From: Pirellulales bacterium
Lineage (GTDB): Bacteria > Planctomycetota > Planctomycetia > Pirellulales > Thermoguttaceae
Assembly (NCBI GenBank): GCA_030617125.1
Contig: JAUWWA010000047.1
Location: 1-8,953 of the forward strand
DNA length: 8,953 nucleotides
Direction of reading: 5' to 3'
Both the position numbers and the translations under genes were made by a program. Numbering within the stretch: position 1 is the stretch's first letter; the number at the start of each line of letters is the position of its first letter. This document shows positions 1-5,330 of the stretch, one piece after another. The notes under the pieces were generated by a model. The model saw only the letters and a list, made by a program, of their open reading frames with translations, ran no database searches and was not told the DNA's origin.

Positions 1-66
1 CCCAGGCATCTTGCCTATGCTGCCCAATTACGTAGCACAGCCATTTTGCCCGTGTTGCCCAGCTAC
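1..66. repeat. Degenerate tandem palindromic intergenic repeat, cut by the window edge
   Basis: Positions 5-31 and 40-66 align without gaps at 20 of 27 bases with a period of 35 bases; most differences are transitions. Both copies end in a TGCCCA..TAC core. The second copy, taken from 32, starts with GTAGC and ends with GCTAC, so its ends are inverted repeats. Inside each copy is a weak dyad around ATCTT or ATTTT (AGGC/GCCT in the first; CAC/GTG with mismatches in the second). The first copy may begin before the window. No ORF explains the pattern. It looks like an intergenic repeat family, but genome-wide copy number cannot be judged from here. Confidence 0.6.
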
Positions 67-111
67 AAGGTGGAAACCTATGTTACACCTTTTCTCGCCC
101 CCAATTCGGGT

Positions 112-141
112 TTGACACCAGCCGCCCGTCCAACGTACCAT
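112..141 (+). promoter_or_regulatory. Candidate sigma70-type promoter for the cytidylyltransferase gene
   Basis: A perfect TTGACA lies at 112-117, followed after an 18-base spacer by TACCAT at 136-141 (4 of 6 matches to TATAAT). Transcription would start near 148 and give a leader of about 137 bases before the ATG at 285. A perfect -35 hexamer is uncommon in DNA this GC-rich and it faces the right gene. The -10 box is only moderate, and planctomycete promoter consensus is poorly known. Confidence 0.38.
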
Positions 142-188
142 ACCGCCTCGCTTTAGAAAGATATGGGGAACTTTTTGCTTCGCCAGGA

Positions 189-205
189 AGAGCATGCTCT
201 GCTAC
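189..205. repeat. Perfect 12-bp palindrome followed by GCTAC
   Basis: AGAGCATGCTCT at 189-200 is its own reverse complement and is followed directly by GCTAC at 201-205. It lies in the untranslated leader predicted for the downstream gene. It could be an operator, but the GCTAC tail is shared with hairpins at 62-66, 5326-5330 and 8943-8947, so a decayed member of a repeat family is at least as likely. The left flank (CAGGA) does not mirror the GCTAC tail. Confidence 0.5.
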
Positions 206-284
206 TGAATCGCGAAGAGGACGTGATCGCTGCTTGCGAGAGGGTTGTGGGAGCGGCATTTCAACTGATCGGACGCCGAGACTC

Positions 285-1013
285 ATGAGAAGTACCGCGA
301 TCATCCAAGCCCGGATGGGAAGCACGCGATTGCCCGGCAAGGTGCTCAAGAGCATCGCGGGACGGTCGATGCTCGCTCGCGTTTGTCGGCGGGTATGTCG
401 GGCGGCGATGATCGACGAGGTCGTCGTGGCCACGACGACCGAGCCGGCCGATCAGGCGATTGCCGACGAGTGCAACCGGCTCGGCGTGGCCTGTTTCCGC
501 GGCAGCGAAAACGACGTACTCGATCGGTACCGCCACGCCGCGAAACGCCACGGCGCCGACGCCGTTGTCCGCATCACGGCCGACTGCCCGTTGATCGATC
601 CGGACGTGGTCGACCGGGTGGTCCGCTGTTTTCTGGCGACGCGGCCCGATTACGCGTCGAACACGCTCAAACGCACCTGGCCGTGCGGATTGGACACGGA
701 AGTTCTCAGCACCGAAGCGCTCGACCGCGCCCATCGTGAAGCGACCGAGCCGTACGAGCGCGTCCACGTCACGCCGTATCTCTACCGGCACGGCGAACGG
801 TTTCGGCTGCTTCCGGTGACTTGCAGGGAAGACCTCGGCGAGCTGCGCTGGACGGTCGACTCGGCAGAGGACCTCCAGTTCGTTCGAGCGATCTATCATC
901 GGCTGGACGGCGACGCTTTCTCGTGGCGCGAGGTGCTGCACATGCTCGCGGCGGAACCGGGCATCGCTCAATTGAACGGGCACGTTCGCCAGACAGAGCT
1001 CGTGGAGGCCTGA
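285..1013 (+). CDS. SpsF-like cytidylyltransferase (nucleotide-sugar biosynthesis)
   Basis: This 242-residue protein belongs to the SpsF/COG1861 branch of the nucleotidyltransferases, related to CMP-sialate and CMP-KDO synthetases. Visible signs are the N-terminal nucleotide-binding signature QARMGSTRLPGK at residues 8-19, ITADCPLIDP at 97-106 with the usual metal-binding Asp, GLDTEV at 135-140, and the SpsF-typical LRWTVDSAEDL at 187-197. The enzyme would activate a sugar or sugar acid with CTP in the cytoplasm for surface glycan assembly; the substrate cannot be read from sequence. I chose ATG 285 because the family signature starts seven residues later. An in-frame TTG at 234 would add 17 residues with no family character. 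Only a weak GAG lies ahead of the ATG. Length is normal for the family. A small ORF follows two bases after the stop codon, which suggests an operon. No sugar-synthesis partner is visible here. Confidence 0.88.
   Translation: MRSTAIIQARMGSTRLPGKVLKSIAGRSMLARVCRRVCRAAMIDEVVVATTTEPADQAIADECNRLGVACFRGSENDVLDRYRHAAKRHGADAVVRITADCPLIDPDVVDRVVRCFLATRPDYASNTLKRTWPCGLDTEVLSTEALDRAHREATEPYERVHVTPYLYRHGERFRLLPVTCREDLGELRWTVDSAEDLQFVRAIYHRLDGDAFSWREVLHMLAAEPGIAQLNGHVRQTELVEA
1004..1008 (+). promoter_or_regulatory. Shine-Dalgarno GGAGG for the 43-codon ORF
   Basis: GGAGG sits inside the last codons of the cytidylyltransferase gene, seven bases before ATG 1016. This is a textbook spacing and one of the two best ribosome-binding sites in the window, where most starts have weak or no SD. 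It decides the start of the small ORF and implies translational coupling across the TGA at 1011-1013. Confidence 0.65.
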
Positions 1014-1015
1014 GC

Positions 1016-1147
1016 ATGACCGGAACCGAGCTCATTCGTGCCGACGCCGACGGTTTGCACGCGCGGCACCTCGAACCAATCCTCGACCGCGCCGCGCGAA
1101 TCGGCATCCGGGACGGCACGCCGCTCAATTGGGACCACGTGGGGTAG
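1016..1147 (+). CDS. Small hypothetical protein (43 aa), possibly a truncated gene start
   Basis: The ORF runs from ATG 1016 to TAG 1145-1147. It begins two bases after the upstream stop and has a canonical GGAGG seven bases ahead of its start. Third codon positions are G or C in 35 of 43 codons, as in neighbouring genes, so it looks truly coding. The product is hydrophilic, has no signal peptide or membrane segment, and ends in PLNWDHVG. I do not recognise a family. It could be a genuine small protein made with the cytidylyltransferase, or the N-terminal stub of a longer pathway gene cut off when the convergent kinase gene came to lie next to it; the kinase stop codon is only ten bases away. 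An early RADADG weakly recalls SpsG N-termini, but this is too short to rely on. Confidence 0.55.
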   Translation: MTGTELIRADADGLHARHLEPILDRAARIGIRDGTPLNWDHVG

Positions 1148-1157
1148 GGAAAGAGAG

Positions 1158-2798
1158 CTACGGTGCGTCATGCCCGTAGAAGCTGCTGAGTGTCCGCACG
1201 CGATGGACGAGGTAGGCCACCACCGAGCCGAGCACCAGCAGGGCGACGGCGAAGATCACGTGGCGATCGGCGCCGGCCGGCATAGCGGACTGAAGATCGG
1301 GCCGCCACCAATAGAAATCGATCACCAGAACGCCGTAGGAGAGCAACGACAGCACGGTCATGAACCAGACGAATCGCACCCGGAACCACAGCCCGGACGT
1401 GACGATCAGCAGCGGGTATCCTACGATCAGCGGGCTGACGGCGCCGTGGGCCACCAGCAGCACGGCCAGCAGACAGATCGAGTCGAGCCCGCCCCAGGCG
1501 AACCGCGTCGAGATGTCCCACCGGCGGCTGTCGATGATCCACTGGCAGACGATCGAGGCGGCGGCCCAAACACCAGCCAACGCCGAAACTTTCCAGTGGA
1601 AGCCCCATTCCACCTCGCCGGCGCGGGAGTTGACCGGCTCGACGGGGTAGAACAGCCCGATCGCACCCAGCCGCGATGCCAGTGCCGGCTGTCGCCGGGT
1701 CCAACGAAGCAACCGTTGTCCGAGGTGCGGCGGGCGCAACTCCAGGGCCTCACCCCGGGCGAAGCGCTCGAGGTCGTCGGCCAGCGCGCCGGCCGACGCG
1801 TACCGATCCTCCGGCGACTTGGCCAGACACTTCAGGCAGATCAACTCCAGCGATCGCGGCACGTGCGGGTTGAGTTGCCTCGGCAGCGGCGGTTCGCGCC
1901 CCAGCACGCCCATCAGCGTGTCGAGCGGATTCTCCTCGCGGAAGGGCGGCCGGCCGGTCAGCAATTCGTACAGGATCGCTCCAAGGCTGTAGATGTCGGC
2001 CGCAGGGCCGATCGCCACGCTGCGTCCGGAAGCCTGCTCGGGGGCCATGTAGCTGGGCGTGCCGGCGATCACGCCGGTGGCCGTCATCTCGGAGCCCGGC
2101 TCGCGAATTTTCGCCAGCCCGAAGTCGGTCACGTACGGCTGCTCCTGGTCGTCCAGCAAAATGTTCGACGGCTTCAGGTCGCGGTGGACGATGCCTTGCC
2201 GGTGTAGATGGTCGACCGCCCTGGCGACGGCCCTCAGCAGCCGGACGGCCATGGCGACGTCGATCGGCCCTTTGGCGATCCGCTCGGCCAGGCTGTCGCC
2301 CTCGATGTACTCCATGACGAAGTAGTCCTGGTCATGGAGTTGACCGACTTCGTGGATGTGGACGATGTTCGAGTGTCTGAGCTTTGCGGCGGCCTTGGCC
2401 TCGGCGTGGAACCGGCGGACGTGTTCCGGCGAAGCGAGGTGACTGCCCAAGATCATCTTCACGGCCACGATCCGGTCGAGACTCTCTTGCCGCGCGCGGT
2501 ACACGACGCCCATTCCGCCGCGCCCAATCTCGCTGAGCAATTCGTACTCTCCGAACGTCCGCGGTAGTTCGCTCGCGGCCGCTTGCGCGCCGAGCAGTTC
2601 GTCGTCGAAGCCGGCGTCATCTCCCGCGGCGGGCGGCGGGGCCAGATTCTCCAGTGCATCGAGGCAATTCAGCGCCGAGGCCAATTCCGGATGCTCGCGC
2701 AGCACGGCCTCGCGATCCGACGCATCGCCGGCCTGCAACCTACTCAGGTAGGCGTCGAGCAGGTTCAGAGCGTGGTTGTTGTTGGGTACTTCGGCCAT
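1158..2798 (-). CDS. Membrane-anchored Hanks-type serine/threonine protein kinase
   Basis: The 546-residue product has a complete PknB-type kinase domain at about 84-350: glycine loop GRGGMG at 92-97, ATP-binding VAVK with Lys114, helix-C Glu133, catalytic HRDLKPSN at 205-212, DFG at 225-227 and APE at 252-254. All catalytic residues are present, so it should be active. Residues 10-53 form the leader common in planctomycete kinases. After the kinase, residues about 403-533 contain roughly five hydrophobic segments (near 403-421, 436-453, 455-472, 476-497, 512-531). This is a multi-pass membrane domain rather than the usual single helix with extracytoplasmic repeats. I chose ATG 2798 because the family leader starts there; a start at 2882 would overlap lpxB and add 28 Arg/Ser-rich residues. 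The SD is weak. It lies 55 bases downstream of lpxB on the same strand, so co-transcription is plausible. Signal and targets are unknown. Confidence 0.93.
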   Translation of the reverse strand: MAEVPNNNHALNLLDAYLSRLQAGDASDREAVLREHPELASALNCLDALENLAPPPAAGDDAGFDDELLGAQAAASELPRTFGEYELLSEIGRGGMGVVYRARQESLDRIVAVKMILGSHLASPEHVRRFHAEAKAAAKLRHSNIVHIHEVGQLHDQDYFVMEYIEGDSLAERIAKGPIDVAMAVRLLRAVARAVDHLHRQGIVHRDLKPSNILLDDQEQPYVTDFGLAKIREPGSEMTATGVIAGTPSYMAPEQASGRSVAIGPAADIYSLGAILYELLTGRPPFREENPLDTLMGVLGREPPLPRQLNPHVPRSLELICLKCLAKSPEDRYASAGALADDLERFARGEALELRPPHLGQRLLRWTRRQPALASRLGAIGLFYPVEPVNSRAGEVEWGFHWKVSALAGVWAAASIVCQWIIDSRRWDISTRFAWGGLDSICLLAVLLVAHGAVSPLIVGYPLLIVTSGLWFRVRFVWFMTVLSLLSYGVLVIDFYWWRPDLQSAMPAGADRHVIFAVALLVLGSVVAYLVHRVRTLSSFYGHDAP

Positions 2799-2853
2799 GG
2801 TCTGCTCGTTCGTTGGCGATGCACGCTGGCTGCGGCTTCGCCGCCAAGACCGA

Positions 2854-4143
2854 TCATTGACTGACCTCCGACGACTGACCACTGACCACTTCCACGCGTG
2901 CGCCGGGAATAAAATGGGGTCGCAGCGCCGGCGTCGGGCGATCGGCCACCGTCTCGAGGATGTACTCCGCCGCCCGGCTCGATGCCCCGCCGTGCGCCAC
3001 CTCGGCCTTCAATCGGGCCAGCTCCGCCACGCGCGACTGGCGCTTCGACGGGTCGGTCAACCACTCGATCACGTGAGAGGCGATCTGCACCGACTTGTCC
3101 TCACAGGTGAGATACTCCGGAAACAGCACCTTCTCGGCGTCGTCCTGTGAAGGGTTGAACGGCGTGAGGTCCTCGGCGTACAACTCGCCGGTCGAGAGCA
3201 GGTTCACCAGCGTAATGTACTTCACCTTGCGGAAAAAACGCTGGGCAAAATACGCCGGCCGGCTGATCCAATACAGGATGACCGTCGGCTTGACGTGGTG
3301 GAGCAACTCCAGCGACACCGACCCGGAGACCGCCATGCAGCAATCGGCCAACCGCATCAACTCCGGCGTCTTGCCGACGTGTATCTCGATCGGCAGTCCC
3401 ACTGCCTCGACCTCGCGGCGGACCATCTCGGCCTGGTGCGCCTTGAACGCGGCCACGGCAAAGCGCACATCCGGAACCTCCGCCTGAACCAACGCCGCCG
3501 CCTTGAGGAACCATTTCACGTTGTGGGCGACCTCTTGCGTCCGCGAGCCGGGCAGAATCGTCACCAACCGCGGCGGCCGGGACTGTTGCTCTAGCAGAAA
3601 CCGCTCGTCGTACTGCTGCCGGCGGACCTCGTCGAAGAACGGGTGCCCGACGAACGTTGCGTTGCAACCGTGGTCGCGGAACCACTTTTCCTCGAACGGC
3701 AGGCTGCACAAGACGTGGTCGACCAGCCGCCGCATCTTTTTCACGCGCCACCGGGCCCAACTCCAAATCTGCGGCGGCGTGTAGTAGAAGACGGGAATCC
3801 CGTGCACCTTGGCGCGCCAGGCGATCCACCAGTTGAAGCCCGGGTAGTCGATCAGCACGACGGCGTCGGGCTTGTGGTGCCGGAAATAGCGATCTGCCCG
3901 GCCGGCAAGGTCCCAGAACTTGTGCAAATTCAACAACACGCGTCGGAACCACATGACGGCCAGCACGGTCAGGTCGGCGTGGAGGCGGCATCCGGCTTGG
4001 GCCATTTTCGGCCCGCCGTATCCGACCGCTTCGAGGCGCCCGTGCCGCCGGCGCAACTGCCGGATGAGGTTGGCCCCGTGCAGGTCGCCGCTCGGCTCGC
4101 CGACGGAAAAGAAGATTTTCAGCAGTTTTGGTGATGGCGTCAT
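2854..4143 (-). CDS. lpxB: Lipid-A-disaccharide synthase (GT19 family)
   Basis: LpxB joins UDP-2,3-diacylglucosamine and lipid X into the lipid A disaccharide at the inner face of the cytoplasmic membrane. Family motifs appear in order in this 429-residue protein: GEPSGDLHGA at 15-24, DYPGFN at 99-104, YYTPPQIWSW at 120-129, VGHP at 165-168, LPGSR at 197-201 and SGSVSLE at 273-279 (usually SGTATLE). The usual LPNLL reads LVNLL at 312-316. About 20 extra residues lie between it and PEYL at 342-345. With a C-terminal extension, this explains the length above the usual 380-390. The last dozen residues are encoded by heptamer repeats. ATG 4143 fits the family N-terminus; no clear SD is seen. No other lpx gene is present here. 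The kinase follows 55 bases downstream, and a divergent transporter gene starts 113 bases away. Confidence 0.92.
   Translation of the reverse strand: MTPSPKLLKIFFSVGEPSGDLHGANLIRQLRRRHGRLEAVGYGGPKMAQAGCRLHADLTVLAVMWFRRVLLNLHKFWDLAGRADRYFRHHKPDAVVLIDYPGFNWWIAWRAKVHGIPVFYYTPPQIWSWARWRVKKMRRLVDHVLCSLPFEEKWFRDHGCNATFVGHPFFDEVRRQQYDERFLLEQQSRPPRLVTILPGSRTQEVAHNVKWFLKAAALVQAEVPDVRFAVAAFKAHQAEMVRREVEAVGLPIEIHVGKTPELMRLADCCMAVSGSVSLELLHHVKPTVILYWISRPAYFAQRFFRKVKYITLVNLLSTGELYAEDLTPFNPSQDDAEKVLFPEYLTCEDKSVQIASHVIEWLTDPSKRQSRVAELARLKAEVAHGGASSRAAEYILETVADRPTPALRPHFIPGARVEVVSGQSSEVSQ
2860..2890. repeat. Short tandem heptamer repeat ACTGACC at the 3' end of lpxB
   Basis: On the + strand ACTGACC occurs at 2860-2866, 2874-2880 and 2881-2887, with a diverged unit TCCGACG exactly in phase at 2867-2873 and a partial ACT at 2888-2890. 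The period of seven holds throughout. The array lies inside the lpxB reading frame just before its stop, so it encodes the C-terminal tail (VVSGQSSEVSQ). Similar short tandem heptamers are known in cyanobacterial intergenic DNA; relation to those is an inference. Confidence 0.7.
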
Positions 4144-4256
4144 GGCGTATTGCGGTTAGAATTCTTTAGACACCGTTGCCGGAGTATCGCAGATTCCCGC
4201 CACGGGTGAAAGTGCAGTTCTCCAGACGCTCCCAAAAGCCCAGGCGCCGTACCGCA

Positions 4257-5243
4257 ATGACTTTCCGTCACCCAGGCGTATCCGCAAGAGCTATCATCGA
4301 GCGGTTTCTGCTGTTCTGGTTGATCCTGGCGGGAGCGGTCGCCTACCGCTGGCCCGTCTGGTTTCCCGGCGTGGCAGACCCGTTCGAGGCGAGCGAGCCG
4401 TGGAAGAAACAGGTGTTCGCGCTGACCATGCTGGCGATCGGCTCGCTGCTGCCGCGCCGCGAGATTCACGACGTTTTCCGCCGTTGGCCGAAGGTGTTGG
4501 GTGGAACGGCCATCCAGTACATTTCCATGCCGCTTTTGGCCTACGGCTGCGGGCGGCTGTTCGCCCTGGAAGACTTCTGGATGGTCGGCATCATCATGGT
4601 CGGCTGCGTGCCCGGCGCCATGGCCTCGAACGTGCTGACGCTCGCGGCGCGGGGCAATGTGAGCTACTCGGTCAGCCTGACAACCTCGGCCACCTTGATC
4701 TCGCCGCTGGTGGTGCCCTTTACCCTGTGGCTCGCCTTGAGCCATTGGTTCAAGCTGGATCCCGTCAAGATGAGCCTGACGCTTTGCTGGATGGTCGTCT
4801 TGCCGGTGGTGGTGGGACACCTGCTGTCGCGGCGATTCGCCTTATGGCGGGCCGTCGCGGATCGCCTTGCCGCGGTGGTCGCCAATCTGACCATCCTTTG
4901 GATCATCGCCATGGTGATCGGCGTGAATCGCGACCAGTTACAACTTTTCCATTGGCGAATTGTCCTCGCCTTGCTTGCGCTGAATCTTCTCGGGTACCTG
5001 TCCGGTTGGCTGGGTGGATCGCTGCTGCGATTGCCGAGCCCGATGCGTCGGGCGTTGACCCTGGAAATCGGCATGCAAAACGCCGGACTGGGGACTGTCC
5101 TGGCCATGGAGACTTTCGGCAAACAATCCCCCTCGGCCGTTCCACCGGCCGTCTACACGTTCGGTTGCATGCTCACCGGCACCATCCTCGCCCGACTTTG
5201 GGCGGAGTTCGCCAAGCGGGACGGGGAGGTGGATAGTGGGTAG
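4257..5243 (+). CDS. Bile acid:sodium symporter (BASS) family transporter
   Basis: The 328-residue, strongly hydrophobic protein has the hallmarks of the BASS/ASBT fold: QYISMPLLAY at 87-96, GCVPGAMASN at 116-125, GNVSYSVSLTTS at 133-144 and EIGMQN at 270-275. Compared with the Neisseria ASBT structure as I remember it, Gln87, Ser124, Asn125, Ser138, Thr142, Glu270 and Gln274 fall at the sodium-ligand positions with a constant offset of ten, so Na+ coupling is likely retained. Nine or ten membrane helices are expected. The substrate need not be a bile acid; bacterial relatives carry various organic anions. ATG 4257 opens the family region; an upstream in-frame start near 4176 would add an Arg-rich stretch overlapping the intergenic space. 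The gene is monocistronic, divergent from lpxB and convergent with the permease, with a hairpin six bases after its stop. Confidence 0.88.
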   Translation: MTFRHPGVSARAIIERFLLFWLILAGAVAYRWPVWFPGVADPFEASEPWKKQVFALTMLAIGSLLPRREIHDVFRRWPKVLGGTAIQYISMPLLAYGCGRLFALEDFWMVGIIMVGCVPGAMASNVLTLAARGNVSYSVSLTTSATLISPLVVPFTLWLALSHWFKLDPVKMSLTLCWMVVLPVVVGHLLSRRFALWRAVADRLAAVVANLTILWIIAMVIGVNRDQLQLFHWRIVLALLALNLLGYLSGWLGGSLLRLPSPMRRALTLEIGMQNAGLGTVLAMETFGKQSPSAVPPAVYTFGCMLTGTILARLWAEFAKRDGEVDSG

Positions 5244-5248
5244 TTGAA

Positions 5249-5272
5249 GGGGCGGCAATTTATTGCTGCCCC
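5249..5272. terminator. Strong hairpin between convergent genes, likely terminator
   Basis: GGGGCGGCAA at 5249-5258 pairs with TTGCTGCCCC at 5263-5272 around a four-base TTTA loop: ten base pairs, one of them G-U. It begins six bases after the transporter stop codon. There is no T-run on either strand, so it is not a classical intrinsic terminator. Its place between two converging genes still suggests transcript termination or 3'-end protection. Confidence 0.65.
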
Positions 5273-5285
5273 GTGCGCATGAAGC

Positions 5286-5330
5286 GCAAAGCCGCAAGCA
5301 GCCACAAAATGGCAAGCCGCAAGCGGCTAC
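5286..5330. repeat. Direct repeat with small hairpin, overlapping the permease stop codon
   Basis: Two 20-base copies at 5286-5305 and 5311-5330 match at 16 positions and share the exact core AAGCCGCAAGC (5289-5299 and 5314-5324), with a 25-base period. The second copy contains AGCCGCAAGCGGCT at 5315-5328, a 6-bp stem with an AA loop, and runs into GCTAC. Read on the minus strand, the GTAGC of this unit contributes the TAG stop codon of the permease gene (5327-5329). Confidence 0.6.

Noticed and set aside
83..433. Minus-strand ORF of 116 codons covering the left noncoding region
   Set aside because: Half of it is antisense to the cytidylyltransferase and the remainder has mixed codon positions and no known motif. 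I treat 67-284 as noncoding leader and promoter DNA.
261..983. Open frame of 240 codons on the minus strand opposite the cytidylyltransferase
   Set aside because: The + strand frame has all family motifs; this one has none and starts in its antisense.
1038..2207. Open frame of 389 codons on the + strand opposite the kinase gene
   Set aside because: It is antisense to a kinase gene with intact catalytic motifs. The product is Gln/His/Arg/Asp-rich low-complexity sequence, as expected from a GC-rich gene read backwards.
2832..2844. GCGGC-TTC-GCCGC dyad between lpxB and the kinase gene
   Set aside because: The stem is only five pairs with a three-base loop and no T-run follows. Such dyads arise often by chance in GC-rich DNA, so I do not call a terminator.
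4144..4256. Divergent promoter region between lpxB and the BASS transporter, with the 8-bp palindrome AGAATTCT
   Set aside because: The 113 bases must hold promoters for both genes, but no -35/-10 pair with good spacing stands out on either strand, and an 8-bp palindrome is not significant alone.
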